From: Paenibacillus qinlingensis
GTDB lineage: Bacteria; Bacillota; Bacilli; Paenibacillales; NBRC-103111
Direction of reading: 5' to 3'
Length of the DNA: 64,000 bases
Assembly (NCBI RefSeq): GCF_013204845.1
Contig: NZ_JABMKY010000004.1
Location: 534,290 to 598,289 of the forward strand
Under the pieces are notes generated by a model, which worked only from the letters and a program-made list of their open reading frames with translations, did no database searches and had not been told where the DNA came from. The position numbers were made by a program, and so were the translations under genes. Numbering within the stretch: position 1 is the stretch's first letter; every line of letters begins with the position of its first letter. Below are positions 8,990 through 17,436 of the stretch, one piece after another.

Positions 8990-9491
8990 TAGTGAACACT
9001 CCTTCCAGCATGAGAAAATCCCTATCGAGGCCATTCAAGGACGATCGACCGCTATTCTCCCCTACAAAGTGACGAGAATCTTCGAAGCAAAGTCAGTCCG
9101 CACCGAGTGTGAGATCTCGGTCGGATTCAGCTTCTTCGATGAGAGTTATGCATTACTTTGTGGGGGCCCCGGGAAAGGAGAGATTTTGGCCTTGGACCAA
9201 AGATCCCTATATCTGGTAGATTTTATTTCCAACAAGAAAGCAGCTTCGTTAACCGAAAGCGAATACTTTCTTATCTGGTCACAACAGTATTGCTGTTTAT
9301 GCAAAGTAAACTACTCCATCATATGAGGACATATTTCCCTTTGTGCCTAGGCTTCGGGAGGAAAGCGCCCATTCTTCAAACATAACTTCATGGAGTTTTC
9401 AGCTAATTTTTAGGGCTTACTCAGGAATTTAGGTCCTTAACCGCGTATAATGAGCTTAGATTCTTATTCATAGAGATAGGATGGGTTAGGT
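8990..9491. other. 502-bp intergenic region between divergent operons
   Basis: No convincing gene on either strand. TATAAT at 9446-9451 is a plausible -10 for the downstream + strand operon, with a poor -35. CATATGAT read on the minus strand at 9317-9324 only weakly resembles a sporulation -10 for the yheC/D operon. Confidence 0.5.
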
Positions 9492-9827
9492 ATGAAAGCA
9501 TCCTCAAAATGGACCAAATGGCAGATTGGACTAGTTAGTGCGATGATTGTTGTCTATTTGTTTCAGGAAGTTAAAGAGAGCCCTGAATTTCTTACGGCTG
9601 TGCGAGAAGCATCGAATGCCAAGTTAAATACGACACCTGTGATTGCGCAGAAAAAGCAAGAGTTACAATCGTCAGATACGTTTAGTCGAAATTCAAATAA
9701 TAGGACGGAGCGCAGTGAAAGCAGCCGAGACCAGATTAGTCGCACGGATGACTCTTCCTCGCAATCACTTCCACAATCGCAACAGCAGAATCAGACCAAG
9801 ACCCACACGAGAAGTCACGCATCCTAG
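9492..9827 (+). CDS. small membrane-anchored protein, unknown function
   Basis: 111 residues. The N-terminus has two Lys/Trp-rich turns followed by one hydrophobic segment (WQIGLVSAMIVVYLFQEV, about 11-28). The rest is hydrophilic and Ser/Gln/Arg-rich and probably disordered, so it looks like a signal-anchored protein with its tail outside the membrane. No FMN-binding motif of the kind modified by ApbE (D-G-x-[S/T]-[S/T]-x-T) is present. It lies 29 bp before an ApbE gene and a haem-type membrane protein, so it is likely an accessory subunit of the same flavin/redox system; that is inference from context. The ribosome-binding site (GGTTAGGT) is weak. Confidence 0.6.
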   Translation: MKASSKWTKWQIGLVSAMIVVYLFQEVKESPEFLTAVREASNAKLNTTPVIAQKKQELQSSDTFSRNSNNRTERSESSRDQISRTDDSSSQSLPQSQQQNQTKTHTRSHAS

Positions 9828-9856
9828 CGCGAGTCTGGACAGGAGAGGTTGGCTAT

Positions 9857-10822
9857 ATGTTACGTGATTTTGCATTTCGTGCGATGAATTCATACATACA
9901 AGTCTTACTGGAATCAGAAACACCATCTGCTGAGCTTGAAATCCCAGTGTTGGATGGATTTGCAATTGCGGAGCAACAGTTTAGTCGATTTCTTCCGGCA
10001 AGTGAGTGCTCATATCTCAATGCGAGAAGCGGGCAGCTAAGTTTTGTATCTGACAGCATGCTGGAAGTGCTTGAACTAGCAAGGCATTATCAGGAACAAA
10101 CGGATGGTGCTTTCGATATTTGTGTTGGACAAGCGATGGAACGGGCTGGATATCGACAATCCTTTGAGAGCATACAGGAACGAATAATGGAGCTTGAGCA
10201 ACCGGATCTTCCCCCACACGGAAGGTTGGCGTTGCAAGTGGATCCTTGGATGAAATCAATTCGCATTTTAGCTGGTCACAAAGTGGATTTTGGTGGAATT
10301 GTGAAAAGCTGGACGGCACAGCATGTTGCGAATCGTCTGCAAACAGATTGGCTAGTACGTAGAGGCTTCATTAATGCTGGTGGAGATGTTCGGGTATGGG
10401 GAGGGGCTGCAGAGAATGAGCCTTGGTGTATTGGGATTGCCAATCCCTTCGAAACGGATCCAACCAAGGAAGTTACACTTCAATTACGAACAGGTGCTGT
10501 AGCTACTTCCAGCATATTGCGTAGACGTTGGCTAACGAACGCAGGAGAAATGCATCACCTTATCGATACACGTACGATGCGGCCAAGCCTGTCATCCGTT
10601 GTGCAGTGCACAGTTGTTGGCCAAGACTTGGTAGCCTGTGAAGTGTGGGCCAAAGTGTTGTGCGTGCTCGGGATGGAGGAAGGAATCCCCCTCTTTCAAC
10701 GTAGATCACAAGGCCTGGAAGCACTGATATATACCTCCGTTGGTGATGTGTTTCAAGTAAAGCCGCTACTCGGCAGCCTGGAGCATTCCTGGACAGGTTT
10801 GAAAGGAGAAGGAAGCTTATGA
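9857..10822 (+). CDS. apbE: FAD:protein FMN transferase (ApbE family)
   Basis: ApbE-type enzymes use FAD to attach FMN covalently to a Thr/Ser of target redox proteins outside the membrane. The family blocks appear in order: ARHYQEQTDGAFDICVG (about 71-87), KVDFGGIVKSWTAQHVANRL (about 140-160), GFINAGGDVRVWG (about 172-184) and HLIDTRTMRPS (about 235-245; normally HIIDPRTG). The Asp/Thr metal ligands of the last block are kept. No signal peptide or lipobox is evident, which is unusual for exported ApbE and suggests a cytoplasmic form. AGGAGAGG lies eight bases before the ATG. Its last codons overlap the next gene (ATGA), so the two are translationally coupled. Confidence 0.87.
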   Translation: MLRDFAFRAMNSYIQVLLESETPSAELEIPVLDGFAIAEQQFSRFLPASECSYLNARSGQLSFVSDSMLEVLELARHYQEQTDGAFDICVGQAMERAGYRQSFESIQERIMELEQPDLPPHGRLALQVDPWMKSIRILAGHKVDFGGIVKSWTAQHVANRLQTDWLVRRGFINAGGDVRVWGGAAENEPWCIGIANPFETDPTKEVTLQLRTGAVATSSILRRRWLTNAGEMHHLIDTRTMRPSLSSVVQCTVVGQDLVACEVWAKVLCVLGMEEGIPLFQRRSQGLEALIYTSVGDVFQVKPLLGSLEHSWTGLKGEGSL

Positions 10823-11391
10823 TTCATTTCTTAATTGAACTGCCTACCTGGATGCTCATTCGAACGTTTGGTATTCTTTCTTACCTAACCTTGTTCATGG
10901 GTATGGCGGTCGGTATCACCTATAGCTATCCTCAGATCAAAGGGCACAAGAAAGGCCAACTGCTCCGCTGGCATACCTATGCGAATGTAACGGGAATGTG
11001 CTTCGCCCTCTTGCACACGGTTCTTCTCATTATAGATACTTTCATGCCTTTCGACTGGGCGGAACTGTTAATCCCTTTTTCAGCTAAAAATAATCCAGTA
11101 CTGAACGGCTTGGGTACAATTGCCATGTATGGTCTACTCCTTGTACTATTTACAACAGATATTCGACATAAGTTGAAAAGAAAGCTATGGCTCGCCCTTC
11201 ACATGTTGTCGTATCCCATATTTGCATTGTCCTTGCTGCATGGGATCTTCTTAGGGACAGATAGTAAACAAGGCTGGGCTGCCACGATGTACATCGCAAC
11301 CGCGATCATTTTAGTCGGTTTAACGTTGGTTAGATTTCAATTGTTGTCACGTAAACGTCAAGTTAAGGTAAGGCAAACCAAACAGATGTAA
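10819..11391 (+). CDS. ferric reductase-like transmembrane protein
   Basis: 190 residues with about five hydrophobic segments. Histidines are placed in or at the ends of helices in the style of the ferric-reductase/MsrQ-YedZ haem domain: LRWHTYA, LLHTVLL, LALHMLSY and LLHGIF. It lacks NAD(P)H- and flavin-binding domains, so it would carry electrons across the membrane through haem to or from a partner. Overlap with apbE and proximity of the anchored 111-residue protein suggest a three-gene flavin/haem electron-transfer unit. The assignment rests on topology and His spacing, so the exact family is uncertain. An intrinsic terminator follows. Confidence 0.7.
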   Translation: MIHFLIELPTWMLIRTFGILSYLTLFMGMAVGITYSYPQIKGHKKGQLLRWHTYANVTGMCFALLHTVLLIIDTFMPFDWAELLIPFSAKNNPVLNGLGTIAMYGLLLVLFTTDIRHKLKRKLWLALHMLSYPIFALSLLHGIFLGTDSKQGWAATMYIATAIILVGLTLVRFQLLSRKRQVKVRQTKQM

Positions 11392-11395
11392 CACA

Positions 11396-11427
11396 GAGTT
11401 CCAATTCCATGCGATTGGGGCTCTTTT
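11396..11427 (+). terminator. Rho-independent terminator of the apbE operon
   Basis: GAGTTCCAAT pairs with ATTGGGGCTC (ten pairs including two G-T), eight-base loop, then TTTT. Confidence 0.8.
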
Positions 11428-11577
11428 GCGTATTCCCATGTTGCGAAACATGTCGAAAATGTCTATAGTTAAAATGCGTGTTCAAAAAGTCTAGCTCTCA
11501 GCATTGAGAAGATTGAAAGAAGATTTTGAATAACCTCTTATATGGTATTTATGATGAAATGAGGATAGTAAACTCAC

Positions 11578-12633
11578 ATGGCAAAAGCAAAGATTACGGA
11601 GCTTGATATTGTCAGGGCCATTTCCATCTTGGCTGTAGTTCTGATTCATGTAACGGCAGACTGGACAGTGGATCCAGCTTTGAAAGGCAGCAGCACGCAG
11701 CTGTTTATTTTATTTCTGAACAAAATAAGTTATTTTGCTGTTCCCGTCTTTATTTTTTTGAGCGGCATCGTGCTGTTCTATATTTATGCAGATAATTGGA
11801 GCGCTAAGCAAGCAGGTATATTCTATTGGAAACGTGTTCGACAAGTGCTCGTCCCCTATATCGTTTGGTCCTTTTTCTACTATATATATAATCCATGGTT
11901 ATGGACGCCTGGGCATCCAATTAAAGTAGATCTGAAGGTATTTCTCGAGCAGTTAAAATGGGCGGATTCCGGCTATCATTTATATTTTATGATCATTATT
12001 GTGCAGTTCTACCTGCTGTTTCCTTTGCTCGTATGGGCTGTTAGGAATGCAGCATGGTTTCGTAAAACACTGGCGTTGTGGGGGTTAGCGGTTCAGTTTG
12101 GTGTTTATATCTATAGTCACTGGATTGGTCCTATCAGTCATAAACCTGAGCTGTGTATTACCTATTTCGGTTACTTCCTTATTGGTGGAGCCATCGGGAT
12201 GAATTACGGCAATTTCCGCGCTTGGCTAGATCGCAACAAAGGGTGGGTGATTCCATCCTCAATCTTGAGTGGTTTGGTGTACACGGGGCTATATTTGTTA
12301 GCTTCTAGAGGCTACTCCTTTGAAAATACGTGGTATGAGATCGCTTGGCTGTTGTATAACCTTGGCATCGGCGTGAGCATGATCTGGATGGCTAAGGAAC
12401 TCTTAATGAGGTTGAAGCGCGTGGCGAAGTTTTTCGTCTCGCTGGGGTTGGTTTCCTTCGGCGTGTACCTCATGCATCCCGCCTTACTTTCCTTATGGAA
12501 ATATAAAGTTCACATGCCGGGATCCATTCTACTATTTAATGTCTATAATGGCATCGTGTTTGTCTTGATTGTGGCGATACCTTGGATCTTAACTTTGCTG
12601 TATCGGAAGGGAAGAAAGATACTGTTGAAGTGA
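11578..12633 (+). CDS. membrane acyltransferase (acyltransferase family 3)
   Basis: 351 residues with about ten membrane helices, belonging to the large acyltransferase-3 family that O-acetylates or succinylates cell-surface sugars. The N-terminus shows the family hallmark [19 protein letters not shown] (catalytic His in the first helix), followed by [14 protein letters not shown] and the interfacial [16 protein letters not shown] with the conserved Arg. The end [12 protein letters not shown] matches the last conserved helix. No SGNH domain is fused. The ribosome-binding site (GAGGA, about 12 bases from ATG) is weak. The gene is alone between terminators, so the target polymer cannot be inferred. 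Confidence 0.85.
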   Translation: MAKAKITELDIVRAISILAVVLIHVTADWTVDPALKGSSTQLFILFLNKISYFAVPVFIFLSGIVLFYIYADNWSAKQAGIFYWKRVRQVLVPYIVWSFFYYIYNPWLWTPGHPIKVDLKVFLEQLKWADSGYHLYFMIIIVQFYLLFPLLVWAVRNAAWFRKTLALWGLAVQFGVYIYSHWIGPISHKPELCITYFGYFLIGGAIGMNYGNFRAWLDRNKGWVIPSSILSGLVYTGLYLLASRGYSFENTWYEIAWLLYNLGIGVSMIWMAKELLMRLKRVAKFFVSLGLVSFGVYLMHPALLSLWKYKVHMPGSILLFNVYNGIVFVLIVAIPWILTLLYRKGRKILLK

Positions 12634-12710
12634 GGTAGGAGTAACTCTGAGCACCTGCTCCTATGAGCAAAACCTTGCAACAGCATTAGGAAACTAACCC
12701 GGCAAAATGG

Positions 12711-12755
12711 CTCCCGCTAAACTGCGTAAAATGCAGCTATGGTGGGAGTTTTTTC
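12711..12755 (+). terminator. Rho-independent terminator after the acyltransferase
   Basis: CTCCCGC pairs with GTGGGAG around an inner CTGC/GCAG stem, followed by TTTTTT. It is about 80 bp after the stop codon. Confidence 0.7.
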
Positions 12756-12789
12756 GTGGTAAGGGGAGAGGCGTGCTAGAACTGGCATC

Positions 12790-12838
12790 AGGAGCATTAG
12801 GAGCATTAGGAGCATTAGGAGCATTAGGAGCATTAGGA
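12790..12838. repeat. 9-bp tandem repeat, five copies
   Basis: Unit AGGAGCATT is repeated perfectly five times and ends in a partial copy. Read on the minus strand it would encode Asn-Ala-Pro repeats, but no credible start or ribosome-binding site supports a gene. Confidence 0.9.
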
Positions 12839-13019
12839 ACTGGCAGAGGTTCTGGGCTGCGCAGAATCCGTTGAGCACGCGAGGGAGTATCATTAGTGGG
12901 GACCAATTGCCGAGCCTCCCGGACGAGTACCATGAACTAGCATAGCTTCCACGTCGCGAATTACCGCCGAGCGCTGACTTCACGAAACTGCACCTGCTTC
13001 AGGTTTCACAAATAAACAA

Positions 13020-13215
13020 GCAAAATTGCGAAAAGGCATCTTTGATAAGTGTTTTTCCTTGGCAATAGGAGATAAGTGCAAATAGGCACTTATTTTTGGT
13101 TATCTCGTAAAAAAATCATGTTTTTATGCGAAAAGGATGCTTATTTGCAACAATTTACTAGTTTTGAGCAGGAATGCGCTGAAAAGGTTGCTCTATTGCA
13201 TTTTTGGTCTGCATT
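13020..13215. repeat. degenerate intergenic repeats with a terminator-like hairpin
   Basis: Three related blocks built on TGCGAAAAGG or GCTGAAAAGG occur near 13027, 13127 and 13188. Between the first two, ATAAGTGC and GCACTTAT (13072-13093) form an 8-bp stem followed by TTTTT, a possible terminator. No gene is apparent. Confidence 0.6.
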
Positions 13216-13274
13216 TTATCTATTTCTTCAGCCTCCCCGCGCCAATCCAGGCCCGTAATATTAGATACAGCCTC

Positions 13275-13775
13275 GCATCCCAACAATCTCGAACACTAGC
13301 TACATGCCCGCATCCCAACAATCTCGAACACTAGCTACATGCCCGCATCCCAACAATCTCCAACATTAGCTACATCCTCGTATCCCAAGAATCTCAAACA
13401 CTAGCTAAAGCCCAGCACCACAACAATCCCAAGCACTAGCTAAAGCCCAGCACCACAACAATCCCAAACACTAGCTAAAGCCCAGCACCACAACAATTCC
13501 GAACACTAGCTAAAGCCCGGCACCACAACAATCCCAAGCACTAGCTAGATGCCCCGCATCCCAACAATCTCAAGCACTAGCTAAAGCCCAGCACCACAAC
13601 AATCCCGAACTTCCGAACACTAGCTATATGCCCCGCATCTCAACAATCTCGAAACACTAGCTAAAGCCCAGCACCACAACAATCCCGAGCACTAGCTACA
13701 TGTCTGCATCCCAACAATCCCGAACACTAGCTACATGCCCGCACTACAATAATCCCGAACACAAGCCCCAGCCCC
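13275..13775. repeat. 14-copy tandem array, 35-bp period
   Basis: Fourteen head-to-tail units, mostly exactly 35 bp; units 8 and 11 are 36 bp and unit 10 is 44 bp through an 8-base internal duplication. Each unit has GCAYCMCAACAATCYC, then CACTAGCTA, then AWGCCC. Two variants alternate: one begins GCATCCCAAC and ends TACATGCCC, the other begins GCACCACAAC and ends TAAAGCCCA. There are no unique spacers, so this is not a CRISPR array. 35 is not a multiple of three, so it is not a coding repeat. Units 1 and 2 are identical. Confidence 0.93.
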
Positions 13776-13947
13776 ATTAGTTACAAGCCAATGTCTACAT
13801 GAGCATCCTCCTCCTCACCCGACCTCAGTTTCTGCTACCACCCCAACGCCAGCCTCAGCTTCTGAAAGCCAAAACTGATTAGCAATTGAATATCACGCCA
13901 TTTTCAAGGATACTAAGAGAAAATAGATAGAGGAGTGGACACCATTC
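13776..13947. other. pyrimidine-rich spacer before the nfrA-like gene
   Basis: A C/T-rich stretch with no ORF, then an AT-rich segment that could carry the promoter of the reductase gene. No clear -35/-10 pair was found. Confidence 0.4.
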
Positions 13948-14676
13948 ATGAATGCAATCATTAATCTACTAAAAAGTCATCGTTCCATTCGTAAATTTAC
14001 GAATGAGCCCGTAAGTGTCGAGCAACGCGAGGCGATTATTCAGGCTGCTCAAGCTGCCTCCACTTCGAGCAATATGCAAGCTTACAGCATCATCCATGTA
14101 ACGGATGCTGACCTCAAGAGCCAGCTAGCCGAGCTAGCTGGCAATCAAGCTTACGTCAGCGAGTGCCCGCTGTTCCTCGTGTGGTGCGCAGACCTGCACC
14201 GCTACGCGGAGGCGGTCCACCAACACGTGGACACGCCAATCACTGGCAATGCTGAGAATCTCATCATTGCCACGGTCGAGGCTGCATTAGCTGCGCAAAA
14301 TGCAGCGATCGCCGCCGAGTCTCTCGGCCTCGGCGTCTGCTACATCGGCGGGCTGCGCAATAAGCCCGCGGAAGTATCCGAGCTGCTGGGCCTGCCCCAG
14401 CTCGTGTACCCGATCTTCGGCATGTGCATTGGCATGCCGGATCAAGAGCCGCTGCTACGCCCGCGGCTCCCGCTTGAAGCCGTGTACCACGAGAATCGGT
14501 ACACGCTCAACCAAGCCGCGGTCGAGGCCTACGACGAGACGCTCCGCGACTACATGAACGTGCGTACTGACGGCAAAGTCGATACGACTTGGTCCAAGGA
14601 AATGGTTGCGAAAGCACAGCGTCCAAGGAAGCATATGAAAGCCTTTCTGAGCAGCCAAGGATACGAAGTCGAATAA
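13948..14676 (+). CDS. NADPH-dependent flavin oxidoreductase / nitroreductase (NfrA/NfsA type)
   Basis: 242 residues of the FMN-dependent nitroreductase fold, subgroup NfrA/NfsA, which reduces flavins, quinones or nitro compounds with NADPH. Visible blocks are SHRSIRKFTNEPV (residues 10-22, FMN phosphate contacts), AAQAASTSSNMQAYSIIHV (about 33-51), and AAQNAAIAAESLGLGVCYIGGLRN (about 115-138, flavin-binding helix). The C-terminal arm ending KHMKAFLSSQGYEVE is typical. Start chosen at the ATG after GAGGAG, though the spacing (12) is long. From about 14130 to 14560 the gene is strikingly GC-rich with G/C third positions, unlike its own 5' end and most neighbours. Confidence 0.9.
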   Translation: MNAIINLLKSHRSIRKFTNEPVSVEQREAIIQAAQAASTSSNMQAYSIIHVTDADLKSQLAELAGNQAYVSECPLFLVWCADLHRYAEAVHQHVDTPITGNAENLIIATVEAALAAQNAAIAAESLGLGVCYIGGLRNKPAEVSELLGLPQLVYPIFGMCIGMPDQEPLLRPRLPLEAVYHENRYTLNQAAVEAYDETLRDYMNVRTDGKVDTTWSKEMVAKAQRPRKHMKAFLSSQGYEVE

Positions 14677-14728
14677 ACTTGGCCGTACGGCGTCCACGCA
14701 TTCATAACTCGACGACTTGTCTCATACA

Positions 14729-15064
14729 ATGGAAGCAGGTAGAGGTAGGTTCGAGGTTATTTTGAATGAAAGGCGTGTGATTCCGTTGAAAGGTTTCAAA
14801 AATGTGGTGTACATGAGTTTGGCAGTCGGCATGTTATTTTATTCCATTCCCCAATTAAATTTTCGTGAAGTGGGCTCCTTACCGATGATTTTTAGTGTCA
14901 TCTGGCTTGTCATGGCCTTGCTCATCATTGCCTCACATTTGCATCAAATCCTTGGTGTAGACGAAGAGAAACGCAAGCAACAAATCCGAATCAACCGGAT
15001 GAAGAAATGGCAGATGGAACAGCTTGTACAAGGCAGACGCAAGCTTCTTCAATTCCGCAAGTAA
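14729..15064 (+). CDS. small membrane protein, unknown function
   Basis: About 111 residues with two predicted membrane segments (near 27-43 and 49-70) and a highly basic, Gln-rich C-terminal tail (KRKQQIRINRMKKWQMEQLVQGRRK) probably in the cytoplasm. I do not recognise a family. The start is uncertain: ATG 14729 has no ribosome-binding site, and a TTG near 14759 after CGAGG would give a slightly shorter protein with both membrane segments intact. It lies 52 bp after the reductase gene and upstream of a strong promoter and hairpin. Confidence 0.55.
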   Translation: MEAGRGRFEVILNERRVIPLKGFKNVVYMSLAVGMLFYSIPQLNFREVGSLPMIFSVIWLVMALLIIASHLHQILGVDEEKRKQQIRINRMKKWQMEQLVQGRRKLLQFRK

Positions 15065-15083
15065 GCGAAGAATGAGCTAAACT

Positions 15084-15111
15084 TTGACTTCGAACATATG
15101 TTTGGTATAAT
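15084..15111 (+). promoter_or_regulatory. sigma-A promoter with extended -10, upstream of ytoI
   Basis: TTGACT, 16-bp spacer, then TATAAT with TGG directly before it. It is one of the best housekeeping promoter matches in the window. Transcription would start near 15118, directly before the 15120-15150 hairpin. Confidence 0.75.
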
Positions 15112-15119
15112 GACTATGA

Positions 15120-15150
15120 AGCATCCAATCCAATAGGGTTGGATGCTTTT
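15120..15150 (+). terminator. hairpin with short T-run in the ytoI leader
   Basis: AGCATCCAA pairs perfectly with TTGGATGCT around a ten-base loop, followed by TTTT. It either ends the upstream unit, or, lying at the very 5' end of the ytoI message, acts as a stabiliser or attenuator. Confidence 0.65.
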
Positions 15151-15240
15151 CCATCTTCCAAACCCTCATTGTCCTTACCCAGTAGAACGATTATACTAGT
15201 AGTACAGACTAATACAGGATCTAATAATGAGGTGTAACAG

Positions 15241-16569
15241 TTGGATACACAATCCGTCGATACATTAACGAAGCATGAGCAGATTTTGCGGCATATTGAG
15301 GACTTGAAGCTAGGAAGTCGGATTTCCGTACGCAAAATTGCCAAAAATATGGAAGTCAGCGAAGGCACAGCATACCGCGCCATTAAAGAGGCCGAGAATC
15401 AGGGACTCGTTTCAACGAAAGAACGGATCGGAACCGTTCGTGTGGAAAAGAAGCTTCGCCAGAACATTGATAAGCTGACTTTTGCCGAGGTTGTGAACAT
15501 GGTGGATGGCCAGGTGCTAGGCGGAGCGAAGGGGCTGCATAAGACGCTGCATAAGTTCGTCATCGGCGCTATGGAGCAAGACGCCATGATGCGCTACATT
15601 GAGGCAGGCAGCTTACTTATTGTAGGTAACCGTAATAAAGCTCATTTGTGTGCGCTGGAGCAAGGTGCTGGCGTTCTCATTACAGGTGGATTTAACACGA
15701 GCCCAGAGGTCAAGGTTCTGGCGGATGAACTGGAACTGCCGATTATTTCAAGCAGCTATGATACTTTTACTGTCGCATCTATGATTAACCGGGCCATCTA
15801 CGATCGTTTGATCAAAAAGAAAATCATGCTCGTGGAAGATATTCTCGCGTCTGGTGCAGCGCTCTTCGCCTTGAAGGCGAACAGTACATTGAAAGATTGG
15901 CAGCGCATGTCCGAGGATACGGGCTACAGCCGCTTTCCTGTTGTCGATGAGTGGAATCGGATTATCGGTGTTGTCACGTCCAAAGATATGGTTGGCGCGA
16001 GCATCCAGCAATCTGTTGATAAATTGATGACGCGCAATCCTTTAACCGTTTCGCCGCAGACATCGGTCGCATCGGCCGCCCACATGATGGTGTGGGAAGG
16101 CATTGAGCTTTTACCAGTTGTGGATACGAACCGCAAAATCGTCGGCGTGCTCAACCGCAGCGATATCTTGAAAGCTATGCAATCGATTCAGAAACAGCCG
16201 CAGAACGGTGAAACCTTTGAAGATTTGATCTGGTCAGGAATGGAAGAAGTCAGAGATGAGAAGGGCAAGCTGCAATTCCATGGGGTAATCACACCGCAGA
16301 TGACGAATCATTTAGGAACAGTCTCGGAAGGGGTCCTTACGACACTTATGACGCAGGCGGCTTACCGTATCGTGCAGGAGCATAAGAAGGGGGATCTCGT
16401 CATGGATAACATGTCGACCTATTTTCTGAAGCCGCTTCAGATTGATTCCAAAATAGAAATACGACCCACCATCATTGAGGTGAGCCGTAAATTTGGCAAG
16501 ATCGATGTAGAGATTTATCATGCAGGAGCGCTGGTTTCCAAGGCGATGCTAACCGCACAAGTAATTTAG
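15241..16569 (+). CDS. ytoI: YtoI-like regulatory protein (HTH-DRTGG-CBS-hotdog)
   Basis: 442 residues with a composite architecture. Residues 10-65 are a winged-helix-like DNA-binding segment (SVRKIAKNMEVSEGTAYRAIKEAENQGLVS). Residues 80-185 are a DRTGG domain (GSLLIVGNRNKAHLCALEQGAGVLITGGF). Residues 190-315 are two CBS domains (SRFPVVDEWNRIIGVVTSKDM; LLPVVDTNRKIVGVLNRSD), which usually sense adenine nucleotides. Residues 345-442 are a hotdog thioesterase-like domain. This matches B. subtilis YtoI in order and length. Target and ligand are unknown. It starts with TTG, supported by GAGGTG six bases earlier. Its stop overlaps the stop of the convergent ytpI by four bases. Confidence 0.9.
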   Translation: MDTQSVDTLTKHEQILRHIEDLKLGSRISVRKIAKNMEVSEGTAYRAIKEAENQGLVSTKERIGTVRVEKKLRQNIDKLTFAEVVNMVDGQVLGGAKGLHKTLHKFVIGAMEQDAMMRYIEAGSLLIVGNRNKAHLCALEQGAGVLITGGFNTSPEVKVLADELELPIISSSYDTFTVASMINRAIYDRLIKKKIMLVEDILASGAALFALKANSTLKDWQRMSEDTGYSRFPVVDEWNRIIGVVTSKDMVGASIQQSVDKLMTRNPLTVSPQTSVASAAHMMVWEGIELLPVVDTNRKIVGVLNRSDILKAMQSIQKQPQNGETFEDLIWSGMEEVRDEKGKLQFHGVITPQMTNHLGTVSEGVLTTLMTQAAYRIVQEHKKGDLVMDNMSTYFLKPLQIDSKIEIRPTIIEVSRKFGKIDVEIYHAGALVSKAMLTAQVI

Positions 16570-16859
16570 CGAAGTAGACGATCAAAGTGACCATGATTGC
16601 GGATGCCAACGAAAACATTGAACACGCCGATTAATACGAGCACAGTACCGAAAATGCGTCGGAAGCTGGATTCGCTGAAGAAGAAGATCTGCGTAACCGC
16701 AATGAGTACGAGCATCAAGCCCATGCAAATGTTCATGCGTGCAGTATACAAACCCCTTTTAGCAGCATCTGGTTCACGACGTGAGCGAATGCTATAAAAC
16801 AAAGTAAGCCCGAGGAATAGGCAAATAAGAATGAATAACGTCAATTGTATGGCGTACAT
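16566..16859 (-). CDS. ytpI: YtpI-like membrane protein
   Basis: 97 residues with three hydrophobic segments (about 3-22, 44-62 and 71-86) and a basic loop SRREPDAAKRGLYTARMN. It fits the small YtpI family by size, topology and position next to ytoI and ytrHI. Function unknown. ATG 16859 is preferred over the longer open frame because GGGACGG lies nine bases upstream and the hydrophobic segment follows immediately. In B. subtilis ytpI lies between ytoI and nrnA on the same strand; here it is on the opposite strand, and nrnA is not in this interval. Confidence 0.72.
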   Translation of the reverse strand: MYAIQLTLFILICLFLGLTLFYSIRSRREPDAAKRGLYTARMNICMGLMLVLIAVTQIFFFSESSFRRIFGTVLVLIGVFNVFVGIRNHGHFDRLLR

Positions 16860-16944
16860 AACGACAATCCGTCCCTTTTCGTTGAATTTACAATTAACTT
16901 TAGCGATTTTAAGAGGGGATTGCAAGATACGAGTCTATTTCATG

Positions 16945-17436
16945 CTATGTTTTTTTCTCTTGTGCTGTAATCCAGAGGGTTAGTTCCGTTTGAATGAGAA
17001 CGATGGATTTGACCTCGACGACATATTTTTTATCATGCAGAAAGTACGTTCTTTGTGTGATGAGACGTTCGTAGAGGGGTTGAGAGTCCCGCACGAAGGT
17101 TGCCTTTTGACCGATGACGAGCTTGAGCTCCGCTTTCACATCGCCTTCGATTTCCTTTTGAATATCTTCACTGATCAGATCATCTTCATTTTTGGGCAGC
17201 CGATGAACATTGATAACATTAACTAAGGTTTGATTATTTTTGGTCTTATTCAAGCTGGCGATATCATCTTGGAGATTATCATTCTCCTCCAAAACTTTAT
17301 GCAATTGCACATATAACTCGTTATAGGTGTGTTGATGAATACTCATGTACACGGCACTCCCAATGATCGCTCCCGACAACAATAATCCGAAGCTCGCAAG
17401 CAGTCTTTGGTATCGGGCAAAAGGAGGGATTCTCAA
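16945..17436 (-). CDS. ytrI: YtrI-like sporulation membrane protein
   Basis: 163 residues: a short basic N-terminus (MRIPPFARYQRL), one membrane helix (about 13-31), a heptad-like charged region (LHKVLEENDNLQDDIASLNK, about 47-66), then a soluble domain. This is the arrangement of YtrI, a mother-cell protein needed for normal sporulation in B. subtilis. The start is TTG 17436, overlapping the ytrH stop as TTGA and preceded by AAAGGTGG, so it is translated by coupling to ytrH. Confidence 0.8.
   Translation of the reverse strand: MRIPPFARYQRLLASFGLLLSGAIIGSAVYMSIHQHTYNELYVQLHKVLEENDNLQDDIASLNKTKNNQTLVNVINVHRLPKNEDDLISEDIQKEIEGDVKAELKLVIGQKATFVRDSQPLYERLITQRTYFLHDKKYVVEVKSIVLIQTELTLWITAQEKKT

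Noticed and set aside
8990..9491. Sigma-E or sigma-K promoter for the yheC/D operon
   Set aside because: Several CATA-like -10 candidates exist on the minus strand, but none has a matching -35 at proper spacing.
12694..12983. Minus-strand frames over the 9-bp repeat giving Asn-Ala-Pro or Leu-rich runs
   Set aside because: Low-complexity products of the tandem repeat without a Shine-Dalgarno.
13275..13775. CRISPR array
   Set aside because: Units are contiguous with no unique spacers, no consistent dyad repeat, and no cas genes nearby.
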